64,000 nt of DNA from Toxonevra muliebris (GCA_963691655.1 OY829328.1:78992400-79056399); one strand, 5' to 3'; numbered from the stretch's first letter, positions 10,556 through 22,134 are shown. The notes: a model not told the origin generated them from the letters alone. A program made the numbers and translations.

Positions 10556-11257
10556 TTTTTTTTGCAAGTGACTGTTTTCAAGGGATACACTCAGGTAGGG
10601 TAACCAGACGTACTGATTTGATCAATACATGTCCTGATTTTCTTTTTTAAATACTGATTTTATGAAATCTTGAAATCAGTACGAAAATGTACTGATTTTT
10701 GTATTTTGTACTGATTTTTTCAAATTAATAACTTAAGAATATTTGTGCTTAACCTTGATGGTCTTAAAATCGTTTTTGCAAACAGTCTTACCCTGTTTGT
10801 TTCTTTTTCTGATTGTTCACAAAATAAAATTCATACGCGTCGCTGCTATCGAGAGGAGAAAAGCAATATTTACTTGAAAAAAAATCGGTTAAGATAAGTT
10901 TTAAAATGAGTGAAAGGAATTTGTTATTAGTTGAATATGATTATTGTACTGATTTTCACTGCTTTCCAACGTCTAATGTACTGATTTCGCGGTTCAAATA
11001 TCTGGCTAGCCTACACTCAGGCCAGAACGGTTCACTGTGATACCACATGGTTAGACCTAACGTCTTTTTTTTCACTTAATGGTTTTACCATTGCCTACCC
11101 GAAGAGGTGTACACTTTCTTATAATTCTCATACACTTCATATCGATAGGCATAATAGTAAATTATGAGACTTAACCGCCAGACCAAAACGCGAATCAAAC
11201 CCGAACTTCCCTGGTGAAAGTCTAGAGCACTACCCACAAGACTATCCAGATCGTTGC
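10556..11257 (-). mobile_element. tRNA-derived SINE inserted in the transposase relic
   Basis: The element runs on the minus strand from gcaacgatctggatag (11257) to a poly(A) tail (T run at 10554-10563). The 8-bp direct repeat tgtggatt flanks it at 10548-10555 and 11258-11265, and joining the flanks restores the transposase frame (ESNPH-QYQKS). The head carries a tRNA-like promoter (gatagtcttgtgggtag and gttcgggtttgattcg). The body matches the SINE at 61284-61613, including aagtgtatga, aattataagaaagtgta, ggcaatgg and a tail with tatcacaRtg. Without the nested hAT miniature the SINE is about 276 bp. Confidence 0.85.
10596..11013. mobile_element. hAT-like miniature element nested in the SINE
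   Basis: The ends are TAGGGTAACCAGA and its inverted partner TAGGCTAGCCAGA (11 of 13 match). They are flanked by a perfect 8-bp duplication cactcagg at 10588-10595 and 11014-11021, which is the hAT target-site length. The interior is built from repeats of tactgattttt and its complement (for example 10610, 10672, 10689, 10706, 10975). No transposase frame is present. Removing it rejoins the SINE tail, which matches the tail at 61560-61600. Confidence 0.85.
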
Positions 11258-11718
11258 TGTGGATTACTCTCTGCCCAAATTCGACAACTTTACTTGTTTA
11301 CGAAGCCATTCCACCAAAAATGTGCTGCATCGCTGAAGATGATTTTTTCGCCAAAATTTGGATCCGTTTCCAGCTGCTCCAGAGGAGTTCCTGAGTCAAT
11401 TGAATTTGATACAGATGCATGCTTAAGACTTTTCGCTTAATTTTCCAAGTTGAGGTCACAGAAAGGCCAATTTTTTGTGCACGACGAGGAAACGAGAGAT
11501 TTACAGTAACAGCAGCAATATTCTCGCTTGACTGCGTATTTCGGCGTCATCGGTAACCGAACCGCTGTACTCGAATTTCGCGATAATTCATTCAATTAAT
11601 CGCTCTGTTGGACAATCATTTCGATCGTTAATAGCTCGCAAAAGGTTTGGCGAACAGAACACGAATTTTTATAATAAATTTTAACAAATTGTACGCGTTG
11701 TTGAAAACTGTAGCGCAT

Positions 11719-14200
11719 TTTAAAATGGTGACTATGACAGTGCTGCCACCTGAGTCGTCAGACTAATAAGCTGTCAAAGTTTGGGCATAGCCATTGAAAA
11801 CCTCTTTACGGCAACTTGACAAACACCTCCCAAAGTTCCCTCAGCGATGATAAATCCTATCAAATTCTAAAAAGTTAATCCTAACCCAAACATAAATCAA
11901 AATAATCTCTAAAAATACCAGACTTAATTTATGCAATACATCAAAGGACTCATTAAACTCTGTTTATAAATTGCCAAAAATTTCACAACTTTGTTCTTTG
12001 AAGCTTAAATACTAAAAGAAATGTTGAATAAGTAACTGCTCAAAAAAAAAAAAAAAGAAGCGAACTTTGAATAGCTAAAACAATTCCACACTTGTTAAAT
12101 TCTCTACAATAACGTGAAAAATTCGCGTGCTCTAAGCAATTGACGAAATAAATTTTTGGGTGTCTTTAAAATTAACGTACGTGCACATGCAAAACTTAAA
12201 TATTATTGTCAATTGGTGAAAAAAAAAAGATTGTGAATTGTGACATAAACACAGGGGAGAGCAGGGATGTATTTTTTTCTTTCTTTTGTATTATTATTCA
12301 TACATACTCGTTTTAGTATATTTCCGTATGTTATTTAGACAAATGTTTTTTTTTTTTTTTTTTTTTTTTCGAGCTTGTTTATTTGAATCCTCCGCCTTCT
12401 ATTGATTTAAATTTTGTTTTTTTTTTTTTTTTGTACCTACACACTCTCATTCATTTCCAAGTAATCTAAAATTAAAATCATTTTGTGGTTACTACTTACT
12501 AAACAAAAAAAAACATATATATATATATAATTACTTACCTACCTATGAAAATGCCTTCGAATAAATATATCATCCTACGATTTTCTGATTGATATGTATA
12601 AACATATATACATACATACATACTTATATAAGTTATTTTATTTGTGTGAATTTTTTTTTATATCTATTGCATACTTATGTAGTAGATATTTAGTAAATGC
12701 ACCCCTGGTTGAATATGTGTACCTTTAAGTTCACGTTCGCTTCTTTTTTTTTTTTTTTTTGGTGGTAGACTAATGAGAATGACAAACTTTAATATAACAA
12801 TAGCAACAAAATTCTATGTATGTATATAAAAAGACATTGAAATGATATGAAAAAAAAACAAAAAAAACTCAATTAAACAAACGCACGATATGCAGATGGC
12901 ATGATAGAGATAGAGATAGTAAAGCTAGACAGACAGACACATAGATAGTTAGAAAGAAATGATATGTGTATGTCTAATACATGCCATTCATTAAAACTGT
13001 ATGCATGTAATTTTTTTTTTTTTTGGAAATTCTTCTAATAATTTTTTTTTTATTTTTTTTTTACATGCTCATAGCGTAAATTAATCAACCCTTCCTCTTG
13101 AATGCAACGCTTCTGTTGCTTTCTTCTTTTCCTTTACCTATATATAAACATTGATTTTAATCAATGAGCCGCAAAGTTAAATAGATATTGAAATAGAAAT
13201 CCCTTATTTGCCCTTAGAAAAAAAAAAAAAAAAAAAAAAAACAGTGGAACTTCAGTTTGCCTTTCATTTCTAATTATAAGCCATATTCGTTTTTCCTTTT
13301 CTAACTCAAAGAAAAATAAAAATTTGTTTGCTATTAATAGGCAAAAAAAAAAAAAAATAATAATAATAATAAAAAGGAAAGTATTTACAAAGTATGTATG
13401 TAAATAAATGCGAGCATTAAAATTAAAATACTTAACTCATGCATATTTATGATGTATTTAATTTTGTATCTATCTATAAAAATTTTGCGATTTTTTTTTT
13501 CCTTCATATTTATTGTTGTTTAATTTAACCCTTTTTCTTATAAGAGAATTATCGTATATATATGTAAATTGGATATTTCCATCTCCCTTACTTTTGTCTG
13601 TCTGTCTGCTTGGGTCCCTGGCATATTGTTGCATGCTAAAACTTATGAATATTTATGAGTATAGATTTAATAAGTCAGTAAGCAAGTTTAGTATATAAAT
13701 ATGTGTTTTCAGACATACTTGTCTCTTACATAAGCGCAAATGAGTGTCCAATCCTCTTTTGTTTTATATTTTTTTTTTGTACCTTACGATATATTAACTC
13801 TTTGTTTTATTAATTTAACTCCCCATCATTAAAAAAGAAAGAACAAGAACATTGATTATCGATAATTTGAAAAGGGCGTTGACAAATATTCTGAATGTCG
13901 CGATTACCATTTTATTCATTTTCCTGCAACATTTTGGGGTAAATTTTTTAGAAATTTTCAAATATGATATGAAACAAATAAAGAAGCTTAAAAAAAAGTA
14001 TACAGGTAACTAAAGTCCGGACCTGCAAATGATGAAATGTTAGACTATTCGGGAAGTATGAGAAAGGATTTGGTTTACTTACTTGACTGTGTTTGGTGCT
14101 GGGAGCAAAGGTCGAATACATTTTGCTGGTTACCTCTAACAGAGACTAGTTCGTTCTCATTTTTCTGCCTGATGAGATGATATAAAATTCAGAATAATAT
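11719..14200. other. Gene-free AT-rich DNA with simple repeats
   Basis: No coding region is supported. There are long T or A tracts (12346-12369, 12417-12432, 12745-12762, 13218-13242, 13344-13358), ataca/catacatacat and tatatata tracts (about 12516-12630), and a taataataat run near 13361. This is typical fly intergenic or intronic sequence. Confidence 0.6.
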
Positions 14201-14202
14201 AG

Positions 14203-14330
14203 CATTTTCATTAATACTATTGATGTACTAGCGACAGCACCATAGAATTTATGATTAATTTTCCTCTCAGAGGTGGACGGGAATGAGGAAAAACATCAGG
14301 ACCTGAAGCTGTAAGAATATTAAAAAACCA
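14203..14330 (+). repeat. Diverged duplicate with splice-acceptor-like motif, copy 1
   Basis: aattttcctctcagag, then aaacatcaggacctgaag, matches 15330-15382 (aaattttcctttcagag, then tacatcaggatctgaag), with weaker similarity upstream. Both have a polypyrimidine-cag like a 3' splice site. They may be diverged duplicates of one segment, possibly an exon boundary. No protein is recognisable. Confidence 0.4.
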
Positions 14331-14510
14331 ATATTCTAATACGAATAGTTAGTTAAAGTATGTATTCAAACGCAATTCATACAAACAGTTTCCAAATTCC
14401 AAATGCAGCCCTATACGGTCTATATTTAATTCATGAAAAGAACGTAAAGTTTTTTAATCTGGAAAATAGAGAGAAATTGCTTCCTAATAAGAAAAAAAAA
14501 ATTGCCTATC

Positions 14511-14903
14511 TGCAGGCACTCACAGTAGAAGTGAAATTTTGTTGCTTGTTTGAAAATGATTAGAAAACATTTATAACAAATTCTGTTGAAATTTTTGCAG
14601 TCTTCTTCTCTCTATTTTGTTTTTGCTTTTCTTCTGTTGGTACTCTCTACACTTAACGGGACAAACACGACGTCGTACATACACGTATATGTATAACACA
14701 TGAGAGGGAATTTCAGCCATTTGCAATCAAGCAGAGAAGTCTATGAGAGAGCCGACTCTCACTACAGTACATGGCATAAAACTGCGAGAAGTCGACTCTC
14801 TGCTTGATTGTATGTAGTCGATCGGCATATATGCCTTCGCTCGCTAAACACTAACAACTGCATAACTTCGTTTCTAATTAGTTTCGTTTGAGTGTAATGA
14901 AAG
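14511..14903 (+). repeat. Dispersed repeat T, uninterrupted copy
   Basis: This ~390-bp sequence, from tgcaggcactcacagtag to about gtttgagtgtaatga, recurs in inverted orientation at 31954-34242, where it is split by a hAT insertion. It contains an internal inverted repeat: caatcaagcagaga-to-gccgactctc (14724-14760) against gtcgactctctgcttgattg (about 14786-14810). No coding frame is convincing. It may be a solo LTR or a fold-back element; ends do not decide this. Confidence 0.8.
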
Positions 14904-15274
14904 TTCGTTTCCTTTGCATTTTTTCGTTGCAAAATTTTCAATTCACAGCAGCGCTAAAGAAGTTTCACTTCAAAAAACTTTTGTATAAAGGCAAAATATT
15001 TCAACCATTGTTTACTATGGAATTGTTTCAGGATAGAATAAAATTAGAGAACGCCTTTTTCTCTTCAATCTCCAAAACCTTCGTCAACTTCACATAAAAT
15101 ACTTACAAGCTTTTTCGAGAACTGGCAAATGGCAGATCTCATAAGATTCGCTATAATTTCTGTTTAGTTCTACGAAACTAAAATAGAAGAATAGACTTTC
15201 CTCGTATGCGTTTAACGTAAATTTTTCTCTTAGAAATTATTACATTAGCGGAATAGAAAAATTTCAGCATTGGA

Positions 15275-15390
15275 CTAGAGTTACTTCACAGTACCATCAG
15301 TGCGGACAACATTATACCTCTTGTGATAAATTTTCCTTTCAGAGCAAGAATGGAAGGTACATCAGGATCTGAAGGTATACATGCAGTAAT
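15275..15390 (+). repeat. Diverged duplicate with splice-acceptor-like motif, copy 2
   Basis: This is the partner of 14203-14330, sharing aaattttcctttcagag and catcaggatctgaag about 1.07 kb downstream in the same orientation. Repeat T (14511-14903) lies between the two copies. Confidence 0.4.
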
Positions 15391-15529
15391 TAGCATTTCA
15401 ATAAAATTAGTAACATATAGTTTGAATCACAAAGCAATGTGTATAAACAGAAAAGCCAGATGCAACTACTTTATTATTATTATTTATTATTATTATTATT
15501 TAGGGGAGCCCAACCAGGCAGGCACTGCG

Positions 15530-16330
15530 ACCTAAAAGATCCAATACTCTAGCCATTTTGCCTTAGACCACTCCTCAACGATAGATTTCGTAGAGGCCCA
15601 GCCGACTCCGCAGAACGGATCGGGGCCAATCTACTTGGTTGATGAACCTTGCCTAGCCAGTTCATCGGCGGCCTCATTACCAACAATGTCACAGTGGCCG
15701 GGTACCCAACAAAGCGTCACTTTGTTACGGGTAGTCAAGCGCTGGAGACTCTCAAAACACTCTTTCACCAGTTTAGAGGAAAAACTCCATGAAGAGAGTG
15801 CTAAGAGAGCCGCCTGGCTGTCTGAAAAAATTACAATATTTGAGATTTTAAGACCTTTATACAGGTTTATATTAGCGCAGGTCTCAATTGCGTATATTTC
15901 GGCTTGAAAGACACTGGGTCAAATACCCAGATGGATTGAGATTCTAGTATTCGGTCCTACAACTCCGGCACCAGAACCACAGTCCATTTTCGAGCCGTCT
16001 GTATAGCAATTGAGAGCAAAGGGACCGAAATCGGTACACTGGCCATCCCATTAGGACCTGGAAGGAAGAATGATGTTGAATTTCCTACCGAAACACAGAT
16101 CCCTAACCATATAATCCGATACAGTACATATTGGAGTGTTAGGAATTTCGTCAAAAATGCTCAGATGACCATAGTTGCCTTTCAGTAAGCTTGACGATAT
16201 ACGCAGCTGCAAGGCAGTATTTGCGGCTGTTTTCTAGATGAAAATGTGTAATGACACCAGGTCAATCAACGCTTCAATGGCAGGAGTTGGAGCAACTACT
16301 TTTGCATCATACATATACCACAGCCTATGG
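15530..16330 (-). pseudogene. Non-LTR retrotransposon ORF2 fragment: RNase H domain
   Basis: On the minus strand the order is a linker with TPAIEALIDLVSLHIFI, then NCYTDGSKMDCGSGAGVVG, then PSVFQAEIYAIETCANINLY, then NIVIFSDSQAALLALSSW, then VTLCWVPGHCDIVGNEAADE and LARQGSS. These are the RNase H blocks with catalytic Asp (TDGS), Glu (AEIYAI), Asp (SDSQ) and the distal Asp (NEAAD). The domain degrades the RNA strand of the cDNA hybrid during target-primed integration. Several stops and a frame change break it (for example after HIFI and after HLGI), and the copy stops near a ttattatt tract at 15472-15504. The clade is uncertain: RNase H occurs in I-, LOA- and some R1-related elements. Confidence 0.8.
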
Positions 16331-17214
16331 CGAGAAATGAGAATTTTTTTATTCTGAAAACAAAGTGAAATGAAGGAAAAACGGCCTAAATAAGATGAAA
16401 ATTATTTTATCATATATTTTAGATAATAAATGTTGAACAATTTTTGAAATTGTATACTATTTTAAGCATGGTCTTTGATTTGAACATAGAATCTTTTTGA
16501 AACAGAGCCATTTTTGAAACCCATTTAATACAAAAAATAAAGGAGCTAGGGTAGAATTATCTCCAGGGGTATTTTTTTTTTCTTCCTTTGCTTTTATATT
16601 TTTGATATATTTTAGAAAAAGGGTCTAAAAAAGGCGAAATATCCGTGGCTTTAGCAAGAGAATTCTCCACAACGGAAAAAGTCTGTCATATGTAATTCAT
16701 CGCTTGTTGGTGAACAATATCGGCTTCAGCGTCAACGACCTCCTAAAAACAAACTAAATGAATTTATTACTTTAATGCACAATGCACATTGACGACAGCA
16801 GCTCCACGACTATATCTGCCAAATTATAAAAAACACATGTTCTTATGGAGACGATTGTTTTGGCGACGGCACGACCACCGACCATAATTGTGGCTGTAAC
16901 CAATTTTAAATCTATTTCTAATTTGACAAGCGACAGAGAGAGAAGAGAGTTTGCTTTTGTTGTTTTGGCTGCGTTTGCTGCAGGTGGTGCCGCTTTCATT
17001 GTGTTTAGTAGCTGACTACAAGGCGACAGTTATAGCCGACAGAATTTCGTAGTCGTGTGTTCGTGTAGCTGCTGTTGTCAATGTGCATGGACCATAAGAC
17101 GTCGGTGAGGTAAGATTAAAGGTATTTGCGCGGTGATAGGTTTGGTTAGCTTACCTTCGCGGAAATAGATTATTTCAAATTTTTTATTCTTTTTTTGGCG
17201 TCAAATTATGACAA
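16331..17214. other. Gene-free stretch
   Basis: I see no supported gene. A small minus-strand frame near 16772-16999 is Ala/Thr/Val-rich and has no recognisable motif. Confidence 0.4.
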
Positions 17215-17690
17215 AAGACGATCTGCTATCCTGATGAAGGTTAGAATATCTTTTGTTGAATAGGCATTAATTTCGTTACCTGTTAAAAACGGTTTGCTTA
17301 AAATACCTCATGTTTGACGAGCGAAAGCTGGACACTCATACAGAATGTGGGATGTCGTATCATCCTCCTCCATACATAGACGGTACTCTGTCTCGTTTGA
17401 CAGACCTAACTTACTTAGGTGATATCTGTCCACATAGTGGCCGGATAGAAAGCCCACAAGCAATGTGAGGTTTGCTTTACTTAAAATAAGGGATTGGGAG
17501 AGAGCGAGAAGGAGGACAAGCTTCTTAGCCTGTCTAAGACCTGGAACGAGTTTGGAATAAGATAGCCATCCTCGACCTCGCTTGTATGAATGATTTGGAA
17601 ATAGTCCAAACACAAAAAAAAAAATCGTGGGGTGTGTATAGAGAAGATAAGCCCTGTCTAGAAAGTCCATACCAATGCAGCGCAATATAA
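17215..17690 (-). pseudogene. Non-LTR retrotransposon ORF2, C-terminal end
   Basis: The minus strand reads SQSLILSKANLTLLVGFLSG, then HYVDRYHLSKLGLSNETEYR and LCMEEDDTTSHILYECPAFA, ending in a stop. In relatives the motif is Cys-x2-Cys-(acidic)-His-x4-Cys; here the first Cys is Tyr (EYRLC), so the motif is damaged. It is oriented like, but lies upstream of, the RNase H fragment at 15530-16330 on the minus strand, so the two are separate copies and not one element. Confidence 0.75.
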
Positions 17691-17699
17691 CTTAACCTT

Positions 17700-19840
17700 C
17701 TTGAGAAACATTTTTTGATTCGGCTCATGAATCTTCGCAAAATATATTTTTCTGCGTCATTCATAATTCTTCCTTCTCCATCTCATTTCCAAGAGTTATT
17801 CGGTCTAGATCGCCCCTCTCCTTAACCTCAACATAGCTCCTCTGTTCTGGTTCATAGTATTCGTCTACAGAAAATTGTTCACCACTGAAAATTTCCACTA
17901 AAAAAAAATGATAAATTTCCAATGTAATTCCCATTTGAAAAAGCTTCCTCAAAAAATGTATATATGTATGTATATATGTATACAACCGATAAAATATGAA
18001 AAGTGTGAACATTTTGTTAATATAAGATCTCAGTTAAATGCGATCAATTTTCAATTTTTCACTGTTACACACAAATCGATCGAGGTGATCGATCGGTAAA
18101 CGAAATGAACGGTGATGAACGAGATGCTATCGAAAATGATGATCGACTACAATAACTAGAAATGCAGCAACAACAACAACAAAAACAATAGCAACTGCAA
18201 TACACAAAACAAATGATTATATTTATGCCATTAAAGTAATTTAGTAAAAATGATGTAAACCGTAAAATATATCTACAAGCGGCAACGGCAGCTAGCAACA
18301 ACAACAGCAACAACAACAGCAACAACAATGAAACTTACCGTCTTCGCTGCGGGTAAAGTAGCGATCTGTCTACTTTAGAGTAATCAAAATTTTTATCATG
18401 TCGTTTAAGAAGATGGATTTTAAGCTTTTGCCAGGCAACATCAACCAAAACAAAAGCAACAACAACAACAACAACAAGTGAAAAAAAAAGGTAAAGGAAG
18501 GAAGCAACATCGTCAAAGGTGCGAGATCACAAACACAAGAAAATAAGGTTAAGGTGGAGGACGTGTGTATTTATAAGTACAAGTTGCTGCTGCTGCTGGT
18601 GGTTGGCGGTGGTTGGTGCAATATTATTATTATTGCAGGCAGATTTGGTTGTGTGTTGTTGTTGTTGGTTGCTGTTCTTTGGCTGCATATTGGAAAGTGC
18701 TACACTGCACTCATGCACTCTCGTGTAGTATAAAATGTCTATAATCTTCACCTCAGCGATATTGCATTCATGTTCTTTTGAGCTTCTCGTATACGATTAT
18801 AAGTAGGAATAGAATATGTATGTATGTATGTGTGTGTGTGTATCTGTATCTTATAGATACAGCTCTATTAACCTCTGATTTAGTGATAACGATCGAACGT
18901 AACACCAATTGTTGCTGCTACTTTTGAAACCTACTCGCTCCTCATACTCGTACTTCATTGATTGCGTTACGTTCTTTCTTCCTTCATAGCGGTTGTTTTT
19001 TTTTTTTTTTTTTTTTTGGTTTAAGGAGAAGTGGTTGGAATTGAGAATAGTGTTAGCACATGTACTCGTTCATGTAAGCATGTGATTTTCTAACTTATTG
19101 GCAATACTTACATATGTATGCGAGTTGGTTGGTTGCTGAGCTTGATGTCGAGCGAGATTGTAGCATGTTATTTAGTTTCATGGCATAAATAGTTTGGTGA
19201 GCAAATTAGAATGTTTAAATTTTCCGAATTTAAGTAAAAGTGGTGTTTAAATATTTATTCATTTTTGTTGTTGTTTTTTTTTGCGAAATTTGTTGTTGTT
19301 TTTTTTTACAACATATGATTTTTATTTATTGCATGATATTTATCTCACATTTCCGCATTGTTGCAATTTTGCGATTTTGTAATTTATTTAAAAGAAACTA
19401 GCCGGTAAGGCCCCAGTAACTGGGGCTATTTTTTTGCGAAAGAAATTTCTTTATGAAAAAACAAATATCAAAAGAGAACCAAACTACTCGTTGCTGTTCG
19501 TTTTGTTATTTGTGTATGCAGATAATTCGTTAGATAATTCTGAGAGATGCCGTTACTCATGTCTTCGCTCTTTCTCTTATTTATTATATACTCCCGCTTA
19601 AGCAATGATTTTTTCAACGATGAATGCAATGCTTTGTTCAATGAGCGAATTTTGAAAAACTTCTGACGCTAATATTTGGGAATTGGCTAAACCGATTTCA
19701 AATCTGATAATTTTCGACTAACCTACTCGTCAGGCTCTTTAAATTTATATATAATATGATTTGATATTTTAAAAGAAATACTTCAAATAAATGAGAAACT
19801 TGTACAAAAATATTATAACCTGGTCACAGTAATAAGAATG
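17700..19840. other. Gene-free DNA with CAA/CAG and other microsatellites
   Basis: There are caacaa/cagcaa tracts at 18163-18190, 18296-18328 and 18455-18478, a tgctgctgctgg tract near 18585-18602, a tgtatgtatgtgtgtgtg tract at 18817-18842, and a T run at 18997-19018. Frames with poly-Leu, poly-Gln or poly-Cys over these tracts are composition artefacts. This style is common in introns and UTRs of fly genes, but no exon is identified. Confidence 0.6.
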
Positions 19841-19846
19841 GGTTTA

Positions 19847-21135
19847 CAGGGTGACAATCGTAAAGTGACGCACACATTTCAGCAGTTATTTTCAAAAGGA
19901 CGTACTTCCATTAAGTACAATTAAGTGTTAACATTGCTGAATATATAAGCATTCATTTGAACCCCACCTCATTCAATATAACCTCCTTTAGCCTGCACAC
20001 ATGCCATTCAATCGATCCGGAAATCGTAGGACTGTTCGCCGCAGGACTTCCTGATCAATTTCAGTCCAGGCTTTCTCTAATGAATTTGTCAGCGACTCCA
20101 GACTGTGGTGTTGAGATGCACAAGCCTTACTCTCTAAAATACTCCAAATAGAGTAGTCCATTGCATTCAAGTCTGGGGAGTATGGTGGCCATTCTTGAGA
20201 TGTTATGAATCCAGAAAAATTGTCTTTTATCCATGTTTGCGTTAATTTTGCCATGTGGGAAGGTGCAGAATCTTGCTGGAAAGTCCAGTTTTCATTTCCA
20301 AATGTATCTTGGGCCCAGGAAAGAACATGTTCATTTAAAATGCTCCGATAAACAACCTGGTCAATTTTAACACCCTCTTCAACGAATATTAGAGGGGTTC
20401 TGGCATTAGCGGAAACTCCAGCCCATACCATAACGGAAGCTGGCTTTTGAACTCGGCCAACAGTCCTATTTTGTTGCGATTATGATGTTAGCCACATTCG
20501 GTCATTTTTCGCATTGAAATGTTGTTCAACCGTGAACATTTTTTCATCTGTAAACAAGATATTTTCAACATTTTTTAACACGGAGGAGCGTAGCAACGCC
20601 TTGCATCTTTGCAGTCGCAAATCTTTCTTTTTTTGTGTCAGATCTTGAGCTTTTCGGAGCTTGTACGGCTTAAGATTAAGCTTTGATTTTGTAATGATTC
20701 GCACTGTTTCACGGTTTACTCCCACTTCCTTAGCGATTTTTCTCATTGAGCGCCTTGGATTTCGCTTGATTCGTTTACGAATTTTTTCTGTTAAACCAGT
20801 AGTGGCAACTGTTGAAAATTTTCCCCGGTCTCTATCTCCAAAACCCCCAGTTTCATTATGTCAAATAATAGCTCGGTCTACCGTACGACTTGGCAAATTT
20901 AAAACCTTTGCAATTTGACGGCTACTATAATTTGCCAAATGAAATTTCATAATTTCACGACGAATATTTTCCTTGCCCATTTTTATGGAAATTTCAAAAT
21001 GTAATAACAAAAATTCAAATGAAATTAAAAGCAAAGCCAATGATGAATGAATTTGCTTTTTAAATTAAAGAAACGGTAAATGGCAAAGCTTGCTGCAGAG
21101 TATTAAACTTGCGTCACTTTACAATTGTCACCCTG
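19847..21135 (-). mobile_element. DD37D (maT-like) Tc1/mariner transposon, copy 1, inactive
   Basis: The element is bounded by 26-bp terminal inverted repeats beginning cagggtgacaatcgtaaagt (left) and cagggtgacaattgtaaagt (right), with TA dinucleotides on both sides (19845-19846, 21136-21137). It is 1289 bp and closely similar to the copy at 34737-35982 in the opposite orientation. It differs in length by 43 bp: 42 bp that the other copy has lost from its first DNA-binding domain, plus a 1-bp insertion here near the 3' end of the gene. Confidence 0.95.
19969..20980 (-). pseudogene. DD37D transposase with two nonsense mutations and a 1-bp insertion
   Basis: The start is at 20980 (MGKENIRREIMKFHLANYSS), and the frame holds the full first helix-turn-helix segment RQIAKVLNLPSRTVDRAI that copy 2 lacks. 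Copy 2 reads CGA where this copy has TGA (20863-20861), a CpG-type change, and TCA where this copy has TAA (20482-20480) after MWLTS. A T inserted near 20006 shifts the last codons to DRLNGMCAG and a premature end. The catalytic blocks FTDEKM, QQDSAPSHMA and SPDLNAMDYS are present; 37 residues separate the last two Asp residues. Without the mutations it would be about 336 residues, normal for the family. It cannot make a full-length enzyme. Confidence 0.92.
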
Positions 21136-21240
21136 TATATGGCACACAAAAATAGTAGGTATGTCGTTTATTGTGTAATCTCAAATTTATAAGGCAATTA
21201 ATTTTTCTGAATTTAATACTCTAGGTTCTGACCTCTGACC

Positions 21241-22134
21241 CGCCCCCCCCCCCCCCCGCCCCCCGAAATGTGGAAACTTTCTTCTATTTTTTGATATTAA
21301 TTGCCAGTGGATGAAGAAAAAGTCAAAATAAAATCTATTGAACAGTTTTTAAATATTTTTTACTTCCATCGGTTTCTTTTTAAAAAGTCAAATATAAAAA
21401 AAAAATAAACTTGAAATCTTAGTTACACTATACGACCAGATCCGATTTGTTTTCTTTGACATGAGGTTTGACTTTGGATACAAAAAGAGAAGATGATGCT
21501 GAGCAATTCTGCATTTATAGTTTTTTTAGGTCAGTAACTGTTTTTGATTTACAGTTTCGGTTTTAGGGCTCATTTAGAAGGGCATGATTCAGCCTATAAT
21601 TTCTGGATTTCGAAGTTTGTAGCACGCCAGTGTTCAGCTCTCCAATTTTTAAAATGGCCAAAAATTCTATTTTAGGGTTTTCCATCCCATTTTTCCTAAA
21701 ACGTGGCGTGATGGGAAATTTTTGACCTCAGCTTCGTGTTCAGTATAAAAAATTCATTCACAAACACTAGGAACCATTTTATTCGCAAAGCCCATGCAGG
21801 GCAGTAGTAGCTGGATCAGCTCCAAAGTTTTAGGAAACAATCTTAAAATGTAATTAATTCTTTAACCCATTATTGCTCAGAGCACCCCGACTCGGAAGAT
21901 CTCTTTCAATGCAGTAACTGCACGAATTTTGGGAATATAAGCCAACCTCATTCGGATTCCTTATCATGGCCCGAATTCCCAATGCTAATCATTTGAAAAA
22001 AATTAGCCTTTGACTATTTTTAGTATTTTTGGTAAGTTTTTTGAGGTCGGGCTCACCATCAGTAATGGCAAGTCAATGTCAATTTTCTTCGAATGAAAGC
22101 CCCCCACCCCCCGTCGAAAAAAAATACGGCTCTG
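21241..22134 (-). mobile_element. hAT-like element H2, second copy, left end decayed
   Basis: The sequence is the reverse-complement relative of the element at 32288-33231. Shared blocks include taacccattattgctcagag and caccccgactcggaagatct (21872-21904), caaactcgttcgg-like phrases near 21945, and the right end aaaaaatacggctctg (to 22134), matching the inverted CAGGGCCGTA end. The poly-C tract at 21241-21263 corresponds to the poly-G part beside the other end in the 33.2 kb copy. The left terminus itself is no longer recognisable and no target duplication was found. No transposase is encoded. Confidence 0.7.

Larger units (their letters stand above)
10156..11718 (-). pseudogene. Tc1/mariner-class transposase (FWLNGFVNK type), interrupted
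   Basis: Read on the minus strand, a start codon at 11718 opens MRYSFQQRVQFVKIYYKNS, followed by ENIAAV and FPRRAQKIGLSVTST, then KIQLTQEL and SDAAHFW-NGFVNK, a stop, and SCRIWAESNPH. There the frame is cut by the SINE at 10556-11257. It resumes as QYQKSSV, a stop, KPFFYGVDFGPYILRNENDQ, then WLKEDGATSHTAGVTFKLL, which holds the second catalytic Asp. In relatives that I recall, the first catalytic residue lies in IIFSDEAHFW; here the Glu after SD is Ala. The C-terminal part with the third acidic residue is lost after SRRADIIV. Stops, frameshifts and insertions show a dead copy. Confidence 0.75.

Noticed and set aside
15530..17690. A single LINE spanning both the RNase H and C-terminal fragments
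   Set aside because: On the minus strand the C-terminal piece lies upstream of the RNase H piece, the reverse of ORF2 order, so they are separate insertions.
18065..18328. Minus-strand frame with poly-Leu start resembling a signal peptide
   Set aside because: It is the translation of a caacaacagcaa repeat; the remaining residues have no recognisable motif.
21241..21263. Poly-C tract as a possible sequencing artefact or G-quadruplex feature
   Set aside because: The related hAT copy at 33185-33195 has a matching poly-G segment, so the tract belongs to the element; nothing supports a separate function.
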